A stretch of DNA of 64,000 nucleotides, from positions 375,519,328 to 375,583,327 of the forward strand of contig OY856186.1 in the NCBI GenBank assembly GCA_963693315.1, read 5' to 3'. Both the position numbers and the translations under genes were made by a program. The DNA comes from Diogma glabrata. Its lineage: Eukaryota > Arthropoda > Insecta > Diptera > Cylindrotomidae. The notes beneath the pieces were generated by a model, which was not told the DNA's origin, searched no databases, and saw nothing but the letters and a program-made list of their open reading frames with translations. Numbering within the stretch: the first letter of the stretch is position 1; every line of letters starts with the position of its first letter. This document shows positions 35,034 through 45,239 of the stretch, in pieces.

Positions 35034-37949
35034 TTGGTCAAAATGAACCTGCCGTTTGAAGATAACACCAATAATTATTTTTTAAAAACAACCGAATATT
35101 CAAGCGCTGTTAAAAGCTTACATGGTTTAAACATTCTTTACATCAATATTAACCGTCTCAAAAACAAAATAGAAGGGATTGAAGAGTTATTGTTTAATTT
35201 GAATATGAAAATTGGTATAATCGTTCTTGTCAAAACATTCTTAGAAGAAGGCGATATGAACATAAACCTTGATAACTATCGGTCCTTTCACTTAAATCGA
35301 GAAAGAGAGGGAGGTGGAGTAAGCATATTTGTTTCTTCAGATCTTGACTTCGTATTCAATTTTAGTATCTCTTATTTTGAAAACGACTTCCTAATAATCA
35401 AATCAAATAAGTTAAAAGTGAATATTATCGGTGTTTATCGTCCGGGCCATACTAATATAGATCAGTTCCTGGACTATTTTCAGAACTTAATTAAAAAGTA
35501 CAAACACTCCATAATTGTGGGAGACTTCAATTTGAATATTGCTGATCTGCACGATCCAGATGTATTTAATTACAAGTCGTTGACATTGAATAATGGGTTT
35601 AGAATCATTAACAGTCTTGCGAAACATTTTTATACTAGACGCTCTAACACTATACGTACTTATCTGGATCACATACTTTCCTCGGTCTCATCTCAATTTT
35701 ACGTTTTGTATAAGGACACTTATCTTAGCGACCATCGGTATTTATTATTCAACTGTGACATTGGAAACATTCATAAACCTCAAACTAAACGCATCAGTAT
35801 AACAAACTTCGCCAAATTAGAAAGCTTTATTGAAAAAGTAAATTTCGACGAAGTCGACTTTGAATGCTTTTATATTCAGTTATGCCGTGAAATAAAAAAA
35901 TATTCGACTACGTCAGAAATTATATGTAGCTCTTCCTCCACTTTTATCAAACCCTGGTTTACAAAACAACTGAGTACAAAAATAAAACTGCGGAAGAAGC
36001 TCTACCTATTGTCCAAACAATACCCGGAAAATGATTATCTAGCAGATTGTACAAAAAATTTAAAAAATGAAATTCGCATCTTAATATTTAAAGCCAAATC
36101 CAAATATTATTCAGAAGCTTTCAAGTCAAATCTGAAAAACCCGAAAAAGATTTGGAGTCTAGTCCATGAGATATTATCAAATAATTCTAAACCAACGACA
36201 TTCATGCCCAACTTTGTACTAAAAAATAACAACGATACCCATGAAGATCAAACTGAAGTAGCCAATATTTTTAATGATTTCTTTGTTAATGTTGCTAGTG
36301 AGCTCACCAATCAAACTTCAAATCCAGTACATTCTCAAACTCACACTCCACCTATTTGTTTCAGCAGTTTTTCCCATGTTGAAGAAAGTGAAGTACTTAA
36401 GATAATCGAAGATTTAGAGCCTAGCATTTCTAGTGGATATGATCTTGTTTCAGTCAAATATATTAAGTCCATTTCAACCAAAATTATTCCCGCTCTGACC
36501 AGATCAATCAATAAAACATTTGAGAATGGTTGTTTCCCTAATGATCTTAAAATAGCAAAAGTAGTCCCAATTTTAAAAAAAGGAAACAAAATGGATAAAA
36601 ACAACTACCGTCCGATATCAGTTTTGCCTGTGTTATCGAAAGTATATGAACGATGCATACAGAACCAATTAATCAAATTCTTAGAAAACAACCTTATAAT
36701 TAATTCCAATCAGTTTGGTTTCTTGAAAAAAAGTAGCACTCTAGCAGCTTCTTTGAACCTCGTTGAGACACTCTATAAAAGTATTGATAATAAAAATACA
36801 ACCGCATGCTTATTCATTGACCTGATGAAGGCTTTCGATTGTGTAAATCATAGTATTTTACGGCAGAAACTAAGAAACATTGGTATCACAAAGAAGGCCC
36901 TTAAATTGATTAAAAATTATTTATCGCATCGTACACAATTTGTTCAATTAGGTTCTTATAAATCGGATTTAAAAAATGTTACTTGTGGCGTTCCTCAAGG
37001 ATCAGTACTAGGGCCTTTATTGTTCTTAATATACGTTAACGATATCTTTAATTTAAATCTAAGCGGACAACTACAATTGTTTGCAGATGACGCAGTCATT
37101 AGTTATAGTTGTTCTAACATCAATGAACTCAAAGCCGAAATGGAATCAGACCTGCTCATCTTGGGAGAGTGGTTAGATCAAAATAGACTTCGACTCAATG
37201 TTAAAAAAACATGTTTCATTAATTTTTACATAAGAAATCCAACCGAATCCATTGATTTTACTCAAGTTTCATTTAGAGGCGAATTTATAAAAAAAGTTGA
37301 TACCTCTTCATATCTTGGTCTAAAAATAGGTTCAAAACTTAATTGGTCTCATCATATAGACAGCGTTTAATCAAAGATAGTTCCAATAATTGGTGTATTT
37401 AATAGAGTGGGCAAATATATTGATTCAAATGTAGCACAGAATGTGTATTACTCACTAATTCACTCACATCTTACCTACCTCCTAGCAATATGGGGTAGCG
37501 CAAACGACACAAAAATTCATGAACTAAGTATATTACAGAACCAAGCGCTAAAGAAATTAAAATGCCTACCAAATTTGACACCTGCTTTAAATTTATACAG
37601 CAACAAAATACTTCCACTTAATGTATTAATTGACTATGAATACTTATTAACGGTATATAAAATTAAACATAAACTAATCAAATTCAATAGTCAACTCGTA
37701 ACAAATGAATCAATGACAAGCAGATCTGGCAGATATGCTGATAATTTCCGGCTTCCTCGCTTCAACTATTGAATCTCACTTAAAAGCGTATTTTATAAAG
37801 GAATCAAACTCTTCAACAGTCTCGAACAAAATTTAAAAAATTATACTATTGACAAGTTCAAATACAATATTAAAACTGAATTATATAACCAATATGTATA
37901 TGACTATAATCGAAGTCACGGTCTAAAAAGTGATGTAAATTATGCTTGA
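35034..37949 (+). pseudogene. LINE ORF2 (endonuclease-RT), two in-frame stops
   Basis: A single frame of 971 codons interrupted only by TAA at 37368 and TGA at 37770. The endonuclease domain (~1-240) shows NINRLKNK, VGDFNLN and LSDHRYL, but the catalytic-Glu motif (normally L-T-E-T-W/F-L) reads LVKTFL, so the essential acid is Lys. The RT (~480-760) has RPISVLPVLSKVYE, NQFGFLKKSSTL, LFIDLMKAFDCVNH, GVPQGSVLGPLLFLIYVND and the catalytic FADDAV, all intact. After the first stop the frame continues with HSHLTYLLAIWGS and a C-terminal FNSLEQNLKNYTI block. Any product would end 193 codons early. The copy is probably inactive but fairly young. Confidence 0.88.
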
Positions 37950-38504
37950 AAAATGATAGCATAATACATGTAGTGCTTGAGACTTGTGGATAGTAATATT
38001 TTTACAAGTGATTGGTTGTTAGTCGTTCAATTTGACTAACTTTAACTTTAATTTTAATTTAACTTCAATTGTATTACTTGATTTTCTTTCCTTATATTAA
38101 CTAAGTATTAAATCTAGCTTAAATCAAAGCTTTTATAATTATTTTGAATTTACTAAATGCATTAAATTTTGTTTTTCTCCCTTATTACTATTAATTTGCT
38201 GTATTGAAACCCTAATGTTTCTTTATTGAAATCAAATGACTTTTCTTTTATTTTAGATTTTTTCTTTTATTTTAGTTTTCTTTTTTCTCTTCATATTCTT
38301 TTTATAAATCATAATTAGCTCGTAGTCTATTGCAAATAAAATATTAGAGCCTAGTCTTGCCCTATTGGGTATTTAATTAAATTATATTTTCCTAACACAA
38401 ATGTAAATTTTTTTTGGAAAATAAATATAAAAAAAAAAAAATTAGAACTCGACTCAATTTCGAGACATTATAATAAATAATTAATTAATGCAATAATTTT
38501 TCTA

Positions 38505-38725
38505 AAATATGCATTTTTATAAATGCATCAATAACTTCATTAATTTATCAATAATTTTATTTTTTTATTATTATTATGTATTTATGATTTGTTACTATTT
38601 TTGTTATTTTATGACTACATAGTCATAAAATAACAAAAATAGTAACAAATCATAAATAATAATAATAAAAAAATAAAATTATTGATAATATTGATACATT
38701 TGTATAAAAATTAATTAATATAGAT
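38505..38725. repeat. Inverted repeat (arms ~100 bp, 4-base loop)
   Basis: ATGACT (to 38616), ACAT loop, AGTCAT (from 38621). The inner ~75 bp of the arms pair almost perfectly (TTTATGATTTGTTACTATTT and its complement) and pairing continues with gaps outward to about 38505/38725. It sits between the LINE poly(A) end and the right end of the hAT, so it may be an original part of the hAT. Confidence 0.85.
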
Positions 38726-38889
38726 ACACGAAAAATATACATAAATGATTTAAATACCGCAAAGTAAAATACATGTTTTATTTATTGTTTAATTATCCGG
38801 ATATCCGGATTATCCGAATAATTTATTGTTTATGTATTCGATATCCGGATAATCAAATAGGTCGGATATTTAGAAACCCTAGTCATACC

Positions 38890-40750
38890 CATTCAAAAAC
38901 TTAATCAAAACTGATATTTTTATTTTAGAAATCTGAAATCTGAATTTGATTTTGTTTATGACAAAGTACAAACTGTCTATAGTTATAAGCCTACTAGACG
39001 CAAAATTCAAAAACAATAAACCTCCAAAGATGTATTATTTAATGATTTTAAGAACTTTATAGAGTAAATAGAATAATAATATAGGATTTTGTAGTGCAAA
39101 TACAATAAAAGTATAACATCATGAATAACTATATGTATGGATATGTAAAAAATTAACAAAAAAAACAATAAGGATTAAGGCTTGTAAAAGACAGCTATGT
39201 CTTTGACATAAAAATTGGATAAATTATTCATATTGAGTCATCTATTTTTTAATAGCAGAAATATGAATACACATATACAATTTTAATTTGTAACAGTGTA
39301 TGTTTTAAAATGTGAATTATATGTAATTATAAATGAAAATGTTTAAAAATTAATAATAATTTTTAAAAAAGTAGTAGAAAAAGTACAGTCTTCTACTCGC
39401 CGAAAATCATATTTTGAATCTCGCGACCATATGCTGTTAAATATGGTGTTTTCGGCATCGTTCAAGAATATACTATTAAAAAACAATATTTATAATCTAA
39501 ATTAATAATACTATTTTTATTTTATTATGGTTCCGAATTTCTGTCAAATGTCAGACTGTTAAGTGTCGTAACACAAATTGTTGTGCACAAATTGTTGATG
39601 TTTTAAATTTGAGTTCACGTCTAGCACTTAAAATAGATTTAGAATTTAAAGTATTTTCTCAATTTCCATACGATCACCCTCTATCAAGTCACAACCTAAA
39701 AATAGAGTTTGAATTCTTTACCATCCCGAGCAATAATTTGCAAATTATCATTAAAAGAATAAACATAAAAAGCAGAAATGTAGAGCCGAAAAAGTTTGCC
39801 GAACGCTTAGAGCTAGCTTATCGACATGCACGAGTAGAATGTGCATTATAAAAGATGCAAATGGAAACGAAGACATTAATAATCCAATCGATTCTACAAA
39901 TTTTACAATAAATTGTGAAGATGAGCTACCAATTGTTTAATGATGGACAATAAATGATTCTTAATTTTCTAAATTTATTAAAAAACATTAATGCTTTAAT
40001 TTTAAAAATAATTTAGTCTTTAAAATTTTAACTTTAATATTTAATAAAAGTTTTGAAAAAATTCTTTCTTATCATTTGGGAGAGGGGGGAATTGGCAATA
40101 TTCTTATTTTTGCTTATACAAGGGGGAAACCTAAAATCATACAAAATTTGTTTTCGTAATACTTGAGCGCTCCTACACTAGAAATGAATGTATTCAGTAT
40201 CCATATTTTTGAAAATCCTTTTATATTTATTACTCTTTTGTTTTTTTTAAATTTAAAATGGCTATTTGCTTAAGACAGCTATCAAATACTAATACAATGT
40301 GTGAATATATTTCAATAAAACATTTTTTGCTGAATAAATCTAATGTTTAGATTTTAGTTCGTTTCCAATGAAAGTGTGTTAATTTATTTTCTTTTTTTAA
40401 TTATTTTGGTAATTGCAACAGATTTCTTACCTGAGAGTCAAGGTCCATCGATAGGTTCCATTACTTCTACTACCAACATTCTGACTGTCTAGATTTTCAT
40501 TCAATTATCTTCATTTTAAATTTGTATTGTAACTTTTCACCATGTTATAAATTAAAGTTGCATATTTAATTTTTATCCTCTTCCAACTCTTAATTACACC
40601 TTTATTTGTATGTTTTTTCCATAACAGTAGTATGCATTATTGTATTGTTTTCTTAACCTTTTGAACAATGAACTTAACCTATTGCATTATGAAAATTTTC
40701 CTAAAAAGCATAATCATTATGCATATTGTAATCATTATTCTGATTATATT
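38890..40750. other. AT-rich intergenic, no recognised gene
   Basis: Anonymous. An 80-codon plus frame at 39609-39851 (ending ERLELAYRHARVECAL) has unusually mixed composition for this AT-rich stretch, but I recognise no domain and see no clear splice context. Confidence 0.4.
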
Positions 40751-40755
40751 ACATA

Positions 40756-41158
40756 TGTTGCAAATAATTGAACACAACGCAGAAGCCGAATAAACTTTCA
40801 AAATTAAATTATATAGTATGCTTTGTAAATTTTGTTTTAAAATATTGAATAGTTTATTCTTTCTTTTGAAATTTGATATCCAAGCAGATAATACGTTTTC
40901 CTGAAACTTAAAGTCATTAAAATTTGAGATTCAGTAATTGTAATAAAAGATAAAGAAAGCTGGTTTAATAATTGAGAAAAATCTCACATTTCAAAATTTG
41001 TGAAAGAAAAAAAACTAATGTAAGAAAACTATTTCAAACTAATTAATTGATTGTAAATCTGATTGTAAAATGAATTATAGGTTTGAGTACTGCATTAAAA
41101 AGACAAGAAACATAAATTGAGTTTTCGTCAAAGCGCATACTACAGACATTTTCCAACA
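40756..41158 (+). repeat. BEL/Pao 5' LTR
   Basis: 403 bp, starting TGTTGCAAATAATTG and ending TTTTCCAACA. By eye it differs from the 3' LTR at a single base (A at 41067; G in GATTGTGAAATG near 48739). Preceded by the TSD ACATA. Confidence 0.93.
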
Positions 41159-41188
41159 ATTTCTCAAACATTAGATGTGAGGTTTATC

Positions 41189-42575
41189 ATGCAAGATCCA
41201 AATCAACGGACTTTAAGAGGCGCTACTGCAATGTTAACAAGTTGTGCTATCTGTGAACGACCTGATTCGGCAATTATGGTCTCTTGCCAGAAGTGTAATG
41301 AAAGCTTCCATCAAGAATGTGCAAGAATACCAGAATTTGAGGTAGATGTTCATCCATACACGTGTGATGAATGTATCAATTCGACAACAAGCTCTGAAAC
41401 ACAAACAACGATCTCAGAAGCTCAAGAACCAACTAGTAATAGATCAACTTTAGTTAAAACTAAGAAAACATTAGAAGCCGAGATTGAATCACTTAAGCAA
41501 ATGAGAGAATTACTTCAACGTCGAAATAGACTTCTTCAAGAGGTTCAAACAATGAGAGTTGTCCCACCGGAACAGTCGCAAACATACATAGGAGAGGCTC
41601 AGCATCCTGAACTTGCTTCATCTCCAGAGTTTCAGCTGGTTCCAACGATCCATACCTCAACACGTACTTCGATTGATTCTTCAATTTCAAATTTTGCTTA
41701 TCATTCTACTCAATCAAATGCTCCATTACCCACCAGTTCATCACAAAGTCGTTTCAACAATTATGTTCCTTCATCAGCTACAAGTGTTCAAAACATAATG
41801 ACTCAATCAACTTCTACTAGGCCAACTGTTTTGCCAAGCGTGCCAACAAGTATGTCTCAAGGTTTTTCTTTTAATCCATACGCAATGCCCTTTGGGATTG
41901 GTCCAACATTTCAAGGACAACAATCAATGAGAGACAATTTTCCATATCCAGTGTTGTTGCAAAACAGAGAGAGACTTTATCTGTCCAAAGAACACTTTCA
42001 AGCTCGCAAAGTAACTTCTAAGGATCTGCCAAAATTTTCTGGATCATTTCGACAATGGCCAATTTTTTTATCAAGTTACGCAACAAGCACATTAACGTGT
42101 AACTTCGATGACATGGAGAACTTAATTTGACTACAGAATTCATTAACTGGTGAAGCAAGAACAAGCGTTGAAGGTATGCTTACTCTACCTGCAAACGTTC
42201 CATATGTCCTTCGTCGTCTTTGGACCTTGTATGGTCAAGCAAATGATCTCATCAGAGAGTTAGTGGTTGAGATTACAAAGTTACCACAAGCTCCGATGAA
42301 AAATCCAAATTCTATACTTAAATTTGGTACTCAAGTCCACAACATGATAGTCACTATGAAGACAGCTGGAATGGTGAATCATTTACGAGATCCAATGATG
42401 TTGGACAAACTTAAAGAACGACTCAAAGTCGAGCTTCAGATGCAGTGGGAAATTGTTGCACAACAAATAGTGTACCCAACTCTTGAACACTTTGATAACT
42501 TGTTACATTTGAAAATGTCCCTTTGTCTTCGTGCTTCACTGCAAGTATTTCGAATTAATTTTTTTTTAAGACAAA
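41189..42575 (+). pseudogene. BEL/Pao gag N-terminal half, with PHD finger
   Basis: The open frame starts at 41117 inside the LTR; the likely start is MQDPNQRTLRG at 41189. A C4HC3 PHD-type zinc finger follows at once (CAICERPDSAIMVSCQKC, FHQEC, TCDEC), then a Gln/Glu-rich coiled coil (LEAEIESLKQMRELLQRRN) and a Ser/Thr/Pro linker. Next is the BEL gag core: FSGSFRQWPIFLSSY and, after a TGA at 42128, LQNSLTGEARTSVEGML. The DUF1759-type core would package element RNA. The PHD finger is unusual in retrotransposon gag outside some BEL lineages and could tie particles or cDNA to chromatin. The TGA would be explained by CGA (Arg) to TGA. The frame then runs into the insertion at about 42555. Confidence 0.85.
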
Positions 42576-44085
42576 ACAAATAAACGGGAATAACAACAAA
42601 TTAATTAATTTTTTCGAAAAAAATAAAGAATTTTTTTTGATTATAGCTTGATGAGATAATTTTTGGATAATATAATGATTCCTATTTTGATTTTTGTCTG
42701 GTGCTCATGGCTAGAAAATTATTTTTGTTAAAAATAGTGATTCATTTTGATTAATTAAGTTTTAATTTTTCTTAAGTTAGTTAGTTTTTACTATTTTTTT
42801 TTGGATAAAGTGAACCTTTTATTAATTTCTAGCCAGAAAGTTGATTAAATAAATGGTTGATTGAACCAAATATATATAATTAAATATAATTAATAATATA
42901 TGATTAAACCAAATATATATAACATAGTATATATATATATATATTTACATAGCGTGATGTAACTGGAATATTAAGAACATCATCAAAAATTTAATTTATG
43001 TTGAAATTTTTCTAAATATTCATTAATTGGTCCATTATAGTTATTTTGTAAATAAGTGAACTAATTTTATAAAACTAACTACAGTGTTATACTATACATC
43101 TTAACTTATTAACAAAGTGTGTAGTTTAGTTTTCTTAACCAAATTTAACGATATATCTAAATAAAATTTGGCTACCGTGGTATGCATTAGTGATGCTTGT
43201 AATTTGCATAAAAAATTATGTTTGTGAGTTGCATAACCTCCACCGTTAAATGAGTGGACAATAAATCATTTTAATAGCATTTTACAACTTTTGATTAAAC
43301 TTTTTGTTCAATTACATAAAAATTGAGATGATTTAAATAAAACTTGTATTAACTAATACACTAGTGATATCTTATATCAAATATTCAAAATATTATTACA
43401 AATATTAAAAACAAAAAAAAATATTTCTGTATGTGTTTGTATCGAAAATAAAATATTAAAATTTACATCTACAAATAATATAATATAATTAAACGTCATC
43501 AATAATTAAACATCATCAACAATTATCATCATCAACAATTATCATCAATAAAGATAAGTTGTTATAAAAACGTCATTGGCTATTACAATTTTTTTCCAAA
43601 AACATTATTTTTTTTTATTAAAGACAGTATAATAATTTTTTTTTTAATTTATTTATTATAAGGTGGCGGGATTATAACTTAGTTTTTTTTTTTTTCTAAA
43701 AATAAACTTAAAAATTTCAAATTACAAATAATAATTCTTTAAAAAAATGAATTTGGTTTTGTTGTTTCGTGTTTCGTTTCTCGCAATATTTAACCCTTGC
43801 AGCATAATGAATTGAATAAATTCCGCGTCAATGGAGGGAAATGAACCAGTGGCGTAGCTTAAATAATTAAGGTGGGTATTTTGTCTGTCATCTCTTCCTA
43901 ATTTTATTTCTTTTTGTTCGCGGTAAATCTAGATCTACTTATGCTTTGGAAATTACCTACACCCAGCTGAGTTTAGCCGACCAGTGATAACCGCGTCCAA
44001 AGCCTCTAAGTAGATAAATTAATAACAATGAAATGAATGCCAGTTACAAGGGATTATTTTTATTTTTAAAATATGACTGATTTAC
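42555..44085. other. ~1.5 kb AT-rich insertion inside BEL gag
   Basis: Gag coding similarity stops near 42555 and resumes at about 44100 (LSNWIDNLAMVASRV). The intervening DNA is AT-rich and non-coding, with short TATA-rich and ATCATCAACA-repeat patches (about 42880-42950, 43500-43550). A GC-richer end (43850-44020) contains CAGTGGCGTAGC and a small hairpin (CTACTTATGCTTTGGA / TCCAAAGCCTCTAAGTAG). I could not define its ends or a TSD. Confidence 0.55.
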
Positions 44086-44099
44086 TGTGCCACTAATTC

Positions 44100-45228
44100 T
44101 TTCAAACTGGATTGATAATCTCGCCATGGTTGCATCAAGAGTGGCTTCAACTAGTTTCGACAAGCGAAAGCAACAAACCTCGAGGGGTAAACGTTCACTC
44201 AGAAGATTCAAAACCCAAAATTGATTCTTGCTTTGGATGTCAAGGAGATTACAGGTCACTTGAGAAGTGTAGTACTTTTGCTTCAATGAACCGCAATAAA
44301 AGGTGGGAGGTTGCCAAAGAAAAGCGTTTATGTTTTCGATGTCTTGTGAAACACAATGGTAAATGTACGAAAAAGTCAAAATGTAGTGTTCAAGGCTGTG
44401 ATAAGCGACATCATAAGTTATTACACAACTTTGAGACCTCCAATTCCAGTTCAACCGAAAAGAAGCCAGATTATGAAAAACCTTCAACGTCTCAATGTGG
44501 CGTTCAGATGAGCCATTATTCAATGTTACATAATACATTGTTTCGTATCATGCCAGTCACACTCCGAAATGGTAGCCAAGAGATTTCGACTTATGCATTC
44601 ATGGATGAAGGTTCTTCAGTAACCTTAATGGATTCAAAGTTGTACAGACTTAAATCTAACTGGCAAAGAACTTCCTTTATACTTAAAGTGGTCCAGCGAC
44701 ACGTACAAAAACATTCCAAACTCGAAGCAAGTTTCTATTTCAATTCGGGGAAGCACTGCATCCAACTTCAAGATCAATAATGTTCGAACTGTTGACAACC
44801 TCGAATTACCGAAACAATCCTTGAACTTTGAAGCACTTAAGAAATCTTTTCCATTCTTGGCAAAGTACAAGGTTGAGAGCTATGCTAATGCCAAACCAAT
44901 GATACTCATCGGAATGGACAACTTACACCTTATTGGAGTTAAAAAAATGCATCAAGAAAGCGTAAGAAGTCCTGCAGTTGCATTGTGCAAACTAGGATGG
45001 ACCGTTTGTGGCACATACGACTCTGAAGTATCTCATGCTTCAGCCAGTCAAAGTCTAAATCTACATTTGTGTGTATGTAATAACGATGAATTGCATAAAC
45101 TGATTCAAGAGTCATTCAAAATTGATGACATGGGAATCACCAAAAGTTCAGAAAAGTGTAGTAGCTCAGAGGAACTTCAAGCACTTGAGATGTTAAAGAC
45201 AACAACTAAAAGAGTTCAACAAGCTTGA
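44100..45228 (+). pseudogene. BEL/Pao gag zinc knuckles and protease
   Basis: After WIDNLAMVASRVAS a frameshift (~44165) leads into CFGCQGDYRSLEKC and CFRCLVKHNGKC...C...C..RHHKLLH, two zinc-binding units ahead of the aspartic protease. The protease (DUF1758/A17 type) shows FMDEGSSVTLMDSKL as its active-site loop. A second frameshift near 44690 moves the reading to 44821-45228, with MILIGMDNLHLI and SPAVALCKLGWTVCG, the protease C-terminal half. A further frame change at about 45225 leads to KLETGLLWKSQN and the start of RT. The protease would release gag and pol products in particles. Confidence 0.82.
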
Positions 45229-45239
45229 AACTGGTCTGC

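Larger units (their letters stand above)
33560..38441 (+). mobile_element. Nearly full-length APE-type LINE nested in the hAT
   Basis: It contains a 5' UTR (start not exactly defined, roughly 33.5-33.97 kb), ORF1 (33978-34841), a 190-bp spacer, ORF2 (35034-37949), a ~490-bp 3' UTR with AATAAA-like signals and a poly(A) run ending about 38441. It is on the plus strand within the hAT. No clear target-site duplication was identified. RT sequence style suggests the Jockey/CR1 branch, but the clade was not determined. Confidence 0.8.
32644..38881 (+). mobile_element. hAT transposon with perfect 8-bp TSD, interrupted by a LINE
   Basis: The left end TAGGGTTTCTAATCCGGATA (32644) and the reverse complement of the right end TAGGGTTTCTAAATATCCGA (38881) match for the first 12 bases. 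Both ends carry clustered ATCCGGAT motifs inside. The flanks are identical: GTCATACC at 32636-32643 and 38882-38889. A hAT transposase C-terminus (33309-33446) lies near the left end. Most of the length is a LINE inserted later (about 33.5-38.44 kb). Without it the element would be about 1.4 kb, already a deletion derivative. Confidence 0.88.

Noticed and set aside
43851..43862. CAGTGGCGTAGC as the left end of a hAT inside the BEL insertion
   Set aside because: No matching right end or convincing 8-bp duplication was found; AAATGAAC and a similar AAATGAAT downstream are not enough.
44044..44538. 164-codon minus frame in the BEL element
   Set aside because: Antisense shadow of the gag zinc-knuckle region.
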